The notes: generated from the sequence alone by a model not told the origin. Shown: positions 16,019 to 24,722, counted from the first letter of the stretch. The stretch is 64,000 bases of DNA from Amycolatopsis decaplanina DSM 44594 (GCF_000342005.1 NZ_AOHO01000047.1:62001-126000), one strand, 5' to 3'. Made by a program: numbers and translations.

Positions 16019-16020
16019 CC

Positions 16021-17640
16021 ATGGCCGACACGAGACCGGTGGTCATCATCGGCGGCCCCCCGACTTCCAATGGGGACCTGCACATCGGGCATATCGCCGG
16101 CCCGTACCTCGGTGCCGACGTGCACCGCCGGTACCTGCGCGCGGCGGGCCGGGAGGCCGTGTTCGCCTCCTGCACCGACGACAGCCAGACCTACCTCGTC
16201 ACCAGCGCGGCCAGGGTCGGGCTGACGCCGCCCGAACTGGTGAAGCAGTCGACCGAGAACATCCAGCGCACGTTCAAGGCCATGGGTGTCGAGGTCGACG
16301 GCTTCTCGCCGACCGACGACGGTTACAAGGCGCTCGTCTACGACTACGTGAAGCGGTTGTACGACAAGGGAAAGCTCCGCCTGCGCAAGGTTCGGCTGCC
16401 CTACAGCGAGAGCAAGGGCGAGTTCCTGGTCGAGGGTTTCGTCGGCGGTGGCTGCCCGACCTGCCTCGCCGACAGCCGTGGCGGGTTCTGCGAGGGTTGC
16501 GGGCATCCGATCGACTTCGACGCGCTCATCGAGCCGTACTCGGTGCTCGACCCGGCCGACGAGGTGACCTACCGCGAGACCGAGATCATGGTCTTCCCCG
16601 TCTCGGAGTACCGCGAGCAGCTGCTCGCCTACTACGAGGAACGCGGTCCCGCGTGGCGGCCGCACGTGCTCGGGCTGATGCGGGAACTGCTGTCCGGGCC
16701 GTTGCCCGACTTCGCGATCACGTACCCGGTGAAATGGGGGCTGCCGGCGCCGTTCCTCCAGACGCCGGGGCAGCGGCTCAACGCCTGGGTCGAGGGGATG
16801 CCCGCCTCGATGTACTGCACCGAATACGCGTTGCGGCGCAACGGGAAGCCGAAGGTCGCCGACGACGACGCCTGGCTCGTGGAGAACGACGCGCGGGTCG
16901 TGGTGTTCATGGGGTTCGACCCCTTGTTCACCTGGGGCGTCGTCCACGTCGCCGAGCTGATCGCCCTGGAGGGCCGCTACGTCCTCCCGGACACCCTGCT
17001 CGTCAACGAGTTCTACGAACTGGAGAACGAGAAGTTCTCCACCAGCAAGGGACATGTGGTCTGGGCCCGTGAACTGGCGGCCGAGGTACCCCGCGACATC
17101 GCGCGGTTCCACCTCAACCTCACCGCCCCCGAGTTCGCGCGGACCAACTTCTCCCGCGCGGCACTGGAGAAGGTCGCGGGGGAGCGGCTGGTCACGCCAT
17201 GGAACGAGCTCGCCGAGACACTGGCCAAACTCACCGCCGAGGTCGGCGGAGAGAGCGGCTCGCTCCCGGTGTCGACCGAAGCCACGGAACGCGCGGCGGC
17301 GATGGTCTCCCGGTTCGCGTTGAACTACGAACTCGAGGACTTCAGCCTCAGCCGCGCCGCCGATCTGGTGGTGCAGCACGTCGAACGCCTGCGGGCGGCG
17401 ACGGAACGCACGCTGAAGGGCAACCTCGACCAGGAGATGCTCCGCGCGCGGCTCGGTGACCTCTTCCTCGAACTGCGGGCGCTGATCGGCTGTGCGTCGC
17501 CGATCCTGATCGACCTCGCCGGACGTGCCGCCGAAGCGGGCGGGTTCGACCTCCGGATCACCGCGGCCGCCTTCGACGTCACGCACACCACGGCCTTCAC
17601 CGTGCCACCACTGGAATTCACCCCGACGAGCGAGGTCTGA
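16021..17640 (+). CDS. Methionyl-tRNA-synthetase-like enzyme, hydrazine-synthetase activating half
   Basis: The 539-residue class I synthetase homologue has the HIGH motif (residues 21-24), a zinc knuckle of CxxC-x8-CxxC form at about residues 145-160, and KFSTSKG (338-344) in place of KMSKS. Both nucleotide motifs are intact, so amino-acid adenylate formation should be possible. In hydrazine synthetases the MetRS-like domain activates an amino acid (glycine in Spb40), and the ester with the hydroxylamine rearranges to an N-N bond at the cupin. The C-terminal region is helical but diverged from a methionine anticodon domain. The context argues against a housekeeping MetRS. A self-resistance copy is a less likely alternative. 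Confidence 0.87.
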   Translation: MADTRPVVIIGGPPTSNGDLHIGHIAGPYLGADVHRRYLRAAGREAVFASCTDDSQTYLVTSAARVGLTPPELVKQSTENIQRTFKAMGVEVDGFSPTDDGYKALVYDYVKRLYDKGKLRLRKVRLPYSESKGEFLVEGFVGGGCPTCLADSRGGFCEGCGHPIDFDALIEPYSVLDPADEVTYRETEIMVFPVSEYREQLLAYYEERGPAWRPHVLGLMRELLSGPLPDFAITYPVKWGLPAPFLQTPGQRLNAWVEGMPASMYCTEYALRRNGKPKVADDDAWLVENDARVVVFMGFDPLFTWGVVHVAELIALEGRYVLPDTLLVNEFYELENEKFSTSKGHVVWARELAAEVPRDIARFHLNLTAPEFARTNFSRAALEKVAGERLVTPWNELAETLAKLTAEVGGESGSLPVSTEATERAAAMVSRFALNYELEDFSLSRAADLVVQHVERLRAATERTLKGNLDQEMLRARLGDLFLELRALIGCASPILIDLAGRAAEAGGFDLRITAAAFDVTHTTAFTVPPLEFTPTSEV

Positions 17641-17646
17641 CACCCC

Positions 17647-18903
17647 ATGTCACTCGACAGCACCCTCTCCACCGACGCGGTCCGGAGTTCCCGGCTCGCC
17701 GAACGCCTGCTGGTCCCGGCGGGATTCATCACCACGGCGGGCAACGCGTTCCAGATCACCGCGGCCGCGATCCTGGTCTTCCACGCCGAACAGACCACGC
17801 TCGCGGTCGGCTGGCTGTTCATCGCGGTGTCCATCCCGCAGGTCGCGCTCGCGGTCCTGTTCGGCAAACTGGTCGACAAGGTCGACCGCCGGATGCTGTG
17901 TGTGGCGGCGGACCTCGTCAGCGCGATGACCGCGTTCGCGCTGCCGGTGTGGTTGTGGATCGGTGGTCCGGCGAACCTGGGTTCCTACCTAGCGAACTTC
18001 ATGCTCGCCTGCACCGCGGCGTTGTTCATGCCCGCGAGCAACGGACTCATCAAGGAACGGATCCGGGACGAGCGGCTCGGGAAGTTCAACTCGCACTTCG
18101 AGATGGCGAGCAACTCCGGCATGCTGCTGGCGTCTTCGCTGGCGGGCTTCCTGGTGATCTGGTTCGGCGCCACGCCGTTGTTCGTGTTCAACTCGCTGAG
18201 CTTCGTCCTCTCGGCCGTGCTGGTCTACGCGATCGGCCGCAAGCCCGCCAAGGCCCCGGTGGCCGAGGAGACCACGGCCACCGGCACGTCGACGCCGGTC
18301 GAAGCCCCCGTGCGCCAGCCGATCAAGCGGCTCGCGCTGCTGTACGCCAACGGCAACATCGGCCTGATGGTCGCCAACGTCATCCTGACGACGCTGATCC
18401 TGCAGACCTTCAACCAGGGCGCCTGGATGATCGGTGTGGTCGATGCCCTCGCCGGCGCCGGGTTCATCATCGGCGCCGCGGCCTACGGCAAGGTCAGCAA
18501 GCGGTTCAAGGGGATCCACCTGGCCGTGCTCGGCACCCTCGGCAACCTGATCTGTCTGGCGATCCAGCCACTGCACTACATCGCGCTGATGGCGGCGATC
18601 CCGTTCGCCGGGTTCTGCTTCGCGCAGGGCCGGATCGCGGCCCGCACGCTGCTGATGCGGGCCAGCCCGGAAGACCGCGTCGGCCGGATCTTCGGCAGCA
18701 CCCAGGCCCTGGGCCTCGGGCTCGGCGTCGGAGCGACGGTCGCGCTGTCCTCGCTGGCGGACGCGACGACGGTGCCCTACGCCTTCTGGGGATTGGCCCT
18801 CCTGCAGGGCGCGATCGTGATCGGCACCTACTTCAGCCTGGCGAAACCGTTGTCGGCGCAGGAGAAGCGGCCGGCCGAGGTTCTCGAGGCGACCGCCGCC
18901 TGA
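17647..18903 (+). CDS. MFS transporter, probable product exporter
   Basis: The 418-residue protein has about 12 transmembrane helices. The early loop FGKLVDKVDRRMLCVAADLV is the MFS motif A region (G-x-L-x-D-x-x-x-R), and the central loop at about residues 195-225 is charged. It resembles the MFS_3/enterobactin-exporter group of drug:H+ antiporters. Its position 6 bp after the MetRS-like gene and inside the biosynthetic operon suggests export of the product or an intermediate, giving self-protection. No strong ribosome site is visible; coupling to the upstream gene is likely. Confidence 0.88.
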   Translation: MSLDSTLSTDAVRSSRLAERLLVPAGFITTAGNAFQITAAAILVFHAEQTTLAVGWLFIAVSIPQVALAVLFGKLVDKVDRRMLCVAADLVSAMTAFALPVWLWIGGPANLGSYLANFMLACTAALFMPASNGLIKERIRDERLGKFNSHFEMASNSGMLLASSLAGFLVIWFGATPLFVFNSLSFVLSAVLVYAIGRKPAKAPVAEETTATGTSTPVEAPVRQPIKRLALLYANGNIGLMVANVILTTLILQTFNQGAWMIGVVDALAGAGFIIGAAAYGKVSKRFKGIHLAVLGTLGNLICLAIQPLHYIALMAAIPFAGFCFAQGRIAARTLLMRASPEDRVGRIFGSTQALGLGLGVGATVALSSLADATTVPYAFWGLALLQGAIVIGTYFSLAKPLSAQEKRPAEVLEATAA

Positions 18904-18933
18904 GCGCGGCGACGAGCGGAGGAAACGAAAGTC

Positions 18934-20685
18934 ATGACGGAAAAGCCGATCAAGGGCGGCGTGGCGACGTGGGCCTGCCTGCCGGGATTCCCACCCGCGA
19001 TGATCTTCCCATTCACCCCCGGTGAGCGCTACGGCATGCGGAGCCTTTACGAGTTCCAGATGCTGATGTACCGGCCGCTGTACTGGCTCGGCCGCGACGG
19101 CCGGCCTGAGGTCGACTACGACCTCAGCCTCGGCGAGGAACCGGTGTGGGACGAGACCGGCCGCACCTGCACGGTCCGCATCAAGCCCTGGAAATGGTCC
19201 AACGGCGAGACGGTCTGCGCGGACAACGTCATCTTCTGGGTCAACATGCTGAAGGTGAAGGGGCCGAAGTTCGGCGCCTACACCGAAGGATTCTTCCCGG
19301 ACAACCTGGAGTCGTTCGAGAAGGTCGCCGACGACAAGGTGAGCTTCACCTTCGACAAGGCGTACTCGAAGAACTGGATCCTGCTCAACCAGCTCACCAT
19401 GATCACGCCGATGCCTAAGGCCTGGGACCGCACCGCGGACGGGCCCGCCGACGCGACGCACGACATCGGCCAGGCCGAGGCCGTGTACGAGTTCCTGATG
19501 GAGGAGAACGGCGATCCCGTCGCCGAGGACAACAGCCACCGCGCGACCTGGGCGGACAGTCCGGTGTGGAGCGTGGTCAACGGACCGTGGAAGCTGAAGA
19601 GCTACACGGAGGAAGGCGTCGTCTCCTTCCTGCCGAACGAGCACTACAGCGGTCCGAACCCCGCGCACCTCGACGAGTTGCGCCAGGTCGCGACGTCGTC
19701 GGACGAACAGCAGTACGCGCTGCTGGAATCCGGTGAGGTCGAGGTCGGCTTCCTGCCGCTGGGGATGGGTGTGCAGCCCGACGGCGACCCGACCCGGGGC
19801 GGGCCGAACCCGCTCGGCGACGGTTTCCAGCTGGAACCGCAGATCCTGTTCACCATCAACTTCATCGCGGTGAACTTCGGCAACCCGACCATCGCCGGCG
19901 ACCTGATCCGGCAGCCCTACATCCGGCAGGCGCTGCAGAGCTGTCTCGACCAGGAATACGGGGCGCGCGAGATCTACCAGGGCTACGGCTGGAGCCAGAC
20001 CGGCCCCATCCCGATGTTGCCGACGAGCGACCTCGTCTCGCCGAAGATCGCCGAGCGCGGCGGCTTCTGGCCGTTCGACCTGGAGAAGGCGCGGAGCCTG
20101 CTCTCCGAAAACGGGTGGGACGTCAGCGTCTTCCCCGCGGTGTGCGTGCGTCCCGGCACCGGCCCCGGCGAGGCGGGTGAGGGCATCCCGGCGGGCACCG
20201 AGCTGAGCTTCTCCCTGCGGTACTGGGAAGGCAGGCCGGCGCTGACCCGGCTGATGGAGCAGCTGCGCGACAACGCGGCCAAGGCCGGGATCGAGATCCG
20301 CCTCCAGGAGGTGATGGGTTCGGTCCTGGTGGCGCAGGACGGGCCGGGCGACGCGCGGTTGTGGGAGCTGTCCTGCTGGGGCGGCGGCTGGGTCTACAAC
20401 TACCCGACCGGCGAGAACCTGTTCCAGAGCGGGGCTTCCTGCAACTTCAGCAACTACCGCGACGCCAAGGCGGACGAGCTGATCGCGAAGACCGTCACCA
20501 GTGACGACCTCGGCGCGCTGCACGAGTACCAGGAGTACATCGCAGACCAGGCCCCGGTGATCTTCATGCCGACGTTCCCGCGGCGGCTGTTCGAGGTCAA
20601 GGGCAACCTGCGCGGGTTCTCGCCGATCAATCCGTACGGCCTGATCAACCCCGAGAACTGGTACTACGTCGAGGACGAGTCATGA
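18934..20685 (+). CDS. Family 5 solute-binding-protein homologue without signal peptide
   Basis: The 583-residue protein is of the SBP_bac_5 (oligopeptide/nickel-binding) fold. VDYDLSLGEEPVWDETGRTC, WKWSNGETVCADNVIFWVN and the C-terminal EYQEYIADQAPVIFM segment all match the family. The protein starts at the mature-type sequence EKPIKGGVATWA: there is no hydrophobic signal, no Tat motif and no lipobox, and the frame cannot extend upstream because the MFS gene ends 31 bp before. No permease or ATPase genes of an ABC importer are present. It overlaps the next gene by ATGA. A cytoplasmic carrier or chaperone of a peptide intermediate, or a catalytic role, can be imagined; neither is known to me. 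Confidence 0.85.
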   Translation: MTEKPIKGGVATWACLPGFPPAMIFPFTPGERYGMRSLYEFQMLMYRPLYWLGRDGRPEVDYDLSLGEEPVWDETGRTCTVRIKPWKWSNGETVCADNVIFWVNMLKVKGPKFGAYTEGFFPDNLESFEKVADDKVSFTFDKAYSKNWILLNQLTMITPMPKAWDRTADGPADATHDIGQAEAVYEFLMEENGDPVAEDNSHRATWADSPVWSVVNGPWKLKSYTEEGVVSFLPNEHYSGPNPAHLDELRQVATSSDEQQYALLESGEVEVGFLPLGMGVQPDGDPTRGGPNPLGDGFQLEPQILFTINFIAVNFGNPTIAGDLIRQPYIRQALQSCLDQEYGAREIYQGYGWSQTGPIPMLPTSDLVSPKIAERGGFWPFDLEKARSLLSENGWDVSVFPAVCVRPGTGPGEAGEGIPAGTELSFSLRYWEGRPALTRLMEQLRDNAAKAGIEIRLQEVMGSVLVAQDGPGDARLWELSCWGGGWVYNYPTGENLFQSGASCNFSNYRDAKADELIAKTVTSDDLGALHEYQEYIADQAPVIFMPTFPRRLFEVKGNLRGFSPINPYGLINPENWYYVEDES

Positions 20686-21962
20686 CGCGCCCGGTGGTGC
20701 TGGTCGGGTTCGTGGCCGCCGCGCTGGGTTCGTCCATCAAGGACTTCCAGCCGGACGGATCGGTCATCTTCGTCGAAGAACCCGATGTCATCCGCAAACG
20801 CAACGCGCGGGAGACGGTGGCCGGTTCGGCGCTGGTGCGCGAGCTGATCGAATGGGAGTTCCACCTCCCCGGCAAGGCGGACGAGTTCTACCATGTCCAC
20901 CACGACCTCGACCCGGCCGCGGTGGTCCCGCTGACCGAGTACGCGACCCCGTTCGCGGCGCGGCTCGCGGAACGCTACGGCCTGCCGGGCGCGGGGTTCG
21001 GCGCGGCGCAGATCCTGCGGGACAAGGCGGTGCTGCGCCTGGTCAGCCGGGCGGCGGGGATCGCGAATCCGGCTTCGGCGCGCGTCGAAAGCCCCGAACA
21101 GGTCCGTGAGTTCATGGCGCGGAATCCGGGGAAGACCGTGCTGAAGCCCGCGAACCGGCAGGCGTCGGTGGGGACGCAGGTGCTCACCGACCCGGCCGAG
21201 GCCGAGCAGGCGTGGGCGAACTGCGTCGTGCAGGACGAAGGGATCTTCGTCCCGGACCGCGCGATGGAACTGAAGATGCTGGCCGAGAGCTTCGTCGAGG
21301 GCGACGAGTACAGCGTCGAGATGCTGCTGCGGGACGGCGAGCCGCTGTTCGCCAACGTCACCGGCAAGCGGCTGTTCCCCGGGCCGCGTCCGATCGAACT
21401 CGCGCACATCGTCCCCGCCGACATCCCGGACGAGCTGACGGCGTCGCTGACCGAGGAGACGCGGCGGCTCACCGGCGCGGCCGGGTTCCGCACCGGGATC
21501 GTCCACTGCGAATGGATCGTCTCGGACGGCGTCCCGTACTTGGTCGAATGCGCCGGCCGGTTCGCCGGCGACGGCATCATCGAGCTGATCCAGCGCGCCT
21601 ACCCGGTGGAGCTGAACCGCGCCTACTTCTCGGTGATGAAGGACGAGCCGGTCGTGGACGTCTTGCCACGCAAGGCCGAAGGCGGCGCCGCGGTCCGGTT
21701 CCTCTCGATCGAGCCGGGCCTCATCGCGGACGTACGCGGAGTGGAGAAGGCGTCGCAGTCCGAAGGCGTGTTCATGTGCGACGTCGGGGTTTCGGCGGGC
21801 GACCGGTTCGGCGGACTGCGCAGCTCGTGGGACCGCGTCGGCGATCTGATGGTGACCGCGGACAGCCCGGCGGAGGCGTCACGCCTGGCCGAAGAGGCGG
21901 TCGCGCTGATCGAGATCGACGTGCGGCCGGACCGCGAAGAGAGGGAGAACGCCGCACCATGA
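20682..21962 (+). CDS. ATP-grasp ligase 2
   Basis: The 426-residue ATP-grasp protein has an N-terminal domain (VVLVGFVAAALG), a clear nucleotide part (KAVLRLVSRAAGI, KTVLKPANRQASVGT) and the metal site VPYLVECAGRFAGDGIIELI. It is one of three sequence-distinct ATP-grasp ligases in the cluster and should couple a carboxylate to an amine with ATP. It is fused by ATGA overlaps to both the SBP-like gene and the glutamate mutase small subunit. This suggests that its substrate is made or carried by those partners, for example 3-methylaspartate. Specificity cannot be read from the sequence. Confidence 0.87.
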   Translation: MTRPVVLVGFVAAALGSSIKDFQPDGSVIFVEEPDVIRKRNARETVAGSALVRELIEWEFHLPGKADEFYHVHHDLDPAAVVPLTEYATPFAARLAERYGLPGAGFGAAQILRDKAVLRLVSRAAGIANPASARVESPEQVREFMARNPGKTVLKPANRQASVGTQVLTDPAEAEQAWANCVVQDEGIFVPDRAMELKMLAESFVEGDEYSVEMLLRDGEPLFANVTGKRLFPGPRPIELAHIVPADIPDELTASLTEETRRLTGAAGFRTGIVHCEWIVSDGVPYLVECAGRFAGDGIIELIQRAYPVELNRAYFSVMKDEPVVDVLPRKAEGGAAVRFLSIEPGLIADVRGVEKASQSEGVFMCDVGVSAGDRFGGLRSSWDRVGDLMVTADSPAEASRLAEEAVALIEIDVRPDREERENAAP

Positions 21963-22423
21963 CCATCGAAGCCGTCCAGTCCACGCTCCCGGACGCCGGT
22001 CTCGACGTGATCGTCACCGGGCTCTCGTCCGACGCGCACACCTGGAACCTGGTGTACCTGGAGCTGTTGCTGGAGGAACTGGGCTGCCGGGTCACCAACC
22101 TCGGCGCCTGCGTCCCGGACGCGACCATCGTGCGCGAATGCGTCACCCGGCGGCCGGACCTGCTGGTGATCAGCAGCCTCAACGGGCACGGCCGTCAGGA
22201 CGGCGTCCGGTTGATGGAAACCTTCCGCGCGCGGGCGGAGCTGGTCACGACGCCGGTCGTCATCGGCGGGAAGCTCGACGTCACGGGCGGCAGCAACGCG
22301 GCACGGCTGCTGGAGGCCGGGTTCGACGCGGTGTTCGAGGATTCCGGCGGGCTGACCCCGTTCCGCACTTTCCTCCGCACCCTGTCCGTGCGCACCCCCG
22401 GTGTCCCGCTGGGCGCGGGATGA
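21959..22423 (+). CDS. glmS: Glutamate mutase small (B12-binding) subunit-like protein
   Basis: The 154-residue cobalamin-binding Rossmann protein has VTGLSSDAHTWNLVYLELLL carrying the DxH that ligates cobalt through His. The usual DxHxxG is D-A-H-T-W-N here, so the glycine is replaced. The later motifs VISSLNGHGRQD (SxL) and VVIGGKLDV (GG) are intact. It pairs with the epsilon-like subunit encoded next; together such enzymes convert L-glutamate to (2S,3S)-3-methylaspartate with adenosylcobalamin. ATG 21959 and the stop at 22423 each sit in ATGA overlaps with the neighbours, showing tight coupling. Confidence 0.88.
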   Translation: MTIEAVQSTLPDAGLDVIVTGLSSDAHTWNLVYLELLLEELGCRVTNLGACVPDATIVRECVTRRPDLLVISSLNGHGRQDGVRLMETFRARAELVTTPVVIGGKLDVTGGSNAARLLEAGFDAVFEDSGGLTPFRTFLRTLSVRTPGVPLGAG

Positions 22424-23730
22424 GCGTGCTCACCCCGCGGCGGGGGCTTTCGTTCGGCGAGGTGGTCGCGCGCCACCACGCGAGGGGGGACCTGGTCGTC
22501 CAACCCCGGATGGGGTTCGCCGATCCGGGGCGGATGGCCCGGGGGCTGCTGGCGACCAGGGCGGCGCGGGCCGCGACGGTCGGCACGATCACGATCGACA
22601 GCTACACCAGGGTCGGCGACCACGAGGCGGCTCGCGCCGCGCTGGCCGCCGGCGCCGATCTCAACGGGTACCCGCTCGTCGACCACGACCCCGTGACGAC
22701 GACGGCGTTGCTCGACGGCGTGCTGACCGGGGACTTCCCGGTGCAGGTCCGGCACGGTTCGGCGGATCCCCGCCGGATCGTACGGGCGCTGCTGGACTTC
22801 GGGCTGCACGCGACCGAGGGCGGGCCGGTGTCGTATTGCCTGCCGTACAGCCGGATGCCGCTCTCGGCGGCCGTCGACAACTGGCGGCGCTCCTGCGAAA
22901 CGCTGGCCGAGGCCCGGGGTCCCGAACTGGAGCCGCATCTGGAGACCTTCGGCGGCTGCATGATGGGCCAGCTGTGCCCGCCGGCGCTGCTGGTCGCGCT
23001 GAGCGTGCTGGAGGGGATGTTCTTTTGGCGGCACGGGATCCGCTGCCTGTCCTTCAGCTACGCACAGCAGACCCACGCCGGGCAGGACGAGGAGGCTGTC
23101 GCCGCGTTACACGCGCTGATCGGGGAATACGTGCCGCACGCGCGGACGCATGTGGTGATCTACGGCTACATGGGCGTCCACCCGAGGACATCGGGCGGCG
23201 CGCTGGCGCTGATCGCGGAGTCCGCGCGGCTGGCCGCCCGCACCGGGGCGAGCAGATTGATCGTCAAGACCACCGCCGAAGCGCACCGGCTGCCGACCGT
23301 GGCCGAGAACGTGACCGCGCTGGAGCACGCCGCCGAGGCCGCGCGGGGCGTGTCCCGGAGCGGCCGTCTCGGCGACACCGGGATCCACGCGCAGGCGAAA
23401 GCGTTGGTGGACAACGTTCTTTCGCTCGACGCCGACCTCGGCAGAGCGCTGGTCACCGCGTTCGCGCGGGGCCAGCTGGACGTCCCGTTCTGCCTGCACC
23501 CGGACAACGCAGGCCGCGCGCGTGGCCGGCTGGATCCCAACGGTCGCCTGGAATGGCAGCGGATCGGCGCGATGCCGCTGGGCGATCTCGTCGACCTGCC
23601 CGCGGACCGGCGGATGACTTCGGGCGATCTGCTGGACGCGCTCCGGTACGTCGAGCGGTCGTTCGACGAGAAGTACGGGATGCCCGGAATCGAAACCGTG
23701 CACCGACTGACACAGGGGAGTAGGACATGA
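22420..23730 (+). CDS. glmE: Glutamate mutase large (epsilon) subunit-like protein
   Basis: The 436-residue TIM-barrel protein keeps the substrate segments of glutamate mutase E: VQPRMGFADP, TITIDSYTRVGDHEAA, VQVRHGSADPRRI, EGGPVSYCLPYS, RLIVKTTAEAHRLPT and DVPFCLHPDNAGRARG. It is shorter than the clostridial subunit (about 480). With the B12 subunit it should make 3-methylaspartate, a unit also found in friulimicin and vicenistatin pathways. A TTA leucine codon is present at 23107-23109, a rare codon in such genomes and a mark of bldA-type translational control. It is joined by ATGA to the genes on both sides. Confidence 0.9.
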   Translation: MSVLTPRRGLSFGEVVARHHARGDLVVQPRMGFADPGRMARGLLATRAARAATVGTITIDSYTRVGDHEAARAALAAGADLNGYPLVDHDPVTTTALLDGVLTGDFPVQVRHGSADPRRIVRALLDFGLHATEGGPVSYCLPYSRMPLSAAVDNWRRSCETLAEARGPELEPHLETFGGCMMGQLCPPALLVALSVLEGMFFWRHGIRCLSFSYAQQTHAGQDEEAVAALHALIGEYVPHARTHVVIYGYMGVHPRTSGGALALIAESARLAARTGASRLIVKTTAEAHRLPTVAENVTALEHAAEAARGVSRSGRLGDTGIHAQAKALVDNVLSLDADLGRALVTAFARGQLDVPFCLHPDNAGRARGRLDPNGRLEWQRIGAMPLGDLVDLPADRRMTSGDLLDALRYVERSFDEKYGMPGIETVHRLTQGSRT

Positions 23731-24722
23731 CCGGAACAACGGAGGCGGCGCTGCCGCCGGGCACCCGCGAGCACCTGACGTCACCGGTGACGCAGGCGGC
23801 GTTGCGCATCCAGAACAGCATCACCGCGGGCACCCGCGAGTACCTCGGCATGAACGGGTTCGTGGAGCTGCAGCCGCCGCTGATCGGGCCGGTCACCGAC
23901 CCTGGATGCCGCGGTGCCAAGCAGGTCGACGTCGACTACTACGGGCACAAGTACAAGATGATGACCAGCGTCATCCTGTACAAGCAGGCGTCGCTGCTCG
24001 CGTTCGACAAGATCTTCTACGTCGCCCCGAACGTGCGGCTGGAGCCGTTGGAGACCTCGACCACCGGTCGGCATCTGGTCGAGTTCACCCAGATCGACGT
24101 CGAGGTCGCGCGGGCGAGCCGCGAGGAGGTCCTCGACATCGCGCAGGGCCTGCTCCGCCATGTGGTCGGCTACACGCTGCGAGAGTCCAAAGTGGACCTC
24201 GCCACGCTGGGCCGGGACCAGGACGCGTTCACGGCGTTGCTGGAAGAGGACTTCGAGCGGATGACGCACCGCGAGGCGGTGTCACGGCTGCAGGGCCTGC
24301 TGCACGGGCAGAGCGCCGACGCGGAGATCGACTGGCAGGGCGAGCGGATCATCTCGGAGCAGACGAACCGGCCGTTCTTCATCGTCGACTACCCCAAGGG
24401 CTCGCGCGGGTTCACCGACGGCGAGTCCAGCACCGAACCGGGAGTGCTGCGGAACTTCGACCTCATCGCCTCGGACGGGTTCGGCGAACTCTGCAGTGGC
24501 GGCGAGCGCACGCACGAGTACCGGCGGCTGATCGAACGGATGCGGGAGACGGGGGAGAACCCGGCGAAGTACGCCTGGTACCTCGACCTCGCGCGCGAGG
24601 GGTTGCCGCCGAGCGCGGGCTTCGGGATGGGTCTGGAGCGGGTGACGCGCTACATCGCCGGGCTGGACGCGGTCTGGCAGGCCAACGCGTACCCGAAGCT
24701 GCCGGGGATCGCGGCGCCGTGA
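23727..24722 (+). CDS. Asparaginyl/aspartyl-tRNA-synthetase-like catalytic core (AsnA-type)
   Basis: The 331-residue class IIb synthetase core has an FRxE-type motif 2 region (NVRLEPLETSTTGRHLVEFTQID) and motif 3 GFGMGLERVTRYI near residue 300. There is no N-terminal OB-fold anticodon domain. The layout matches archaeal asparagine synthetase-related proteins that evolved from AsnRS and make an amide from an activated aspartate. Directly after glutamate mutase, the natural guess is activation of 3-methylaspartate as an adenylate and transfer to an amine, ammonia or hydrazine. That is an inference. The ATGA (5') and GTGA (3') overlaps show it is made together with the mutase and the FMN protein. 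Confidence 0.87.
   Translation: MTGTTEAALPPGTREHLTSPVTQAALRIQNSITAGTREYLGMNGFVELQPPLIGPVTDPGCRGAKQVDVDYYGHKYKMMTSVILYKQASLLAFDKIFYVAPNVRLEPLETSTTGRHLVEFTQIDVEVARASREEVLDIAQGLLRHVVGYTLRESKVDLATLGRDQDAFTALLEEDFERMTHREAVSRLQGLLHGQSADAEIDWQGERIISEQTNRPFFIVDYPKGSRGFTDGESSTEPGVLRNFDLIASDGFGELCSGGERTHEYRRLIERMRETGENPAKYAWYLDLAREGLPPSAGFGMGLERVTRYIAGLDAVWQANAYPKLPGIAAP

Noticed and set aside
16021..17640. MetRS-like gene as housekeeping or resistance methionyl-tRNA synthetase
   Set aside because: It sits 2 bp after a cupin and behind an N-hydroxylase, the known hydrazine-synthetase context. A resistance role was considered but has no positive support.
17989..20523. 844-aa minus-strand frame under the MFS and SBP-like genes
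   Set aside because: The composition is a shadow (His/Arg/Asp-rich) with no motifs, while both plus-strand genes are clear.
18934..20685. Normal ABC importer substrate-binding protein
   Set aside because: There is no signal peptide or lipobox and no permease or ATPase genes in the window.
20686..21958. Cobalamin riboswitch before the glutamate mutase genes
   Set aside because: The genes are joined by 4-base overlaps, leaving no leader, and I saw no B12-box-like sequence upstream of the operon.
23727..24722. AsnRS-like gene as a self-resistance tRNA synthetase
   Set aside because: It lacks the N-terminal anticodon-binding domain, so it could not replace the cellular enzyme for tRNA charging.
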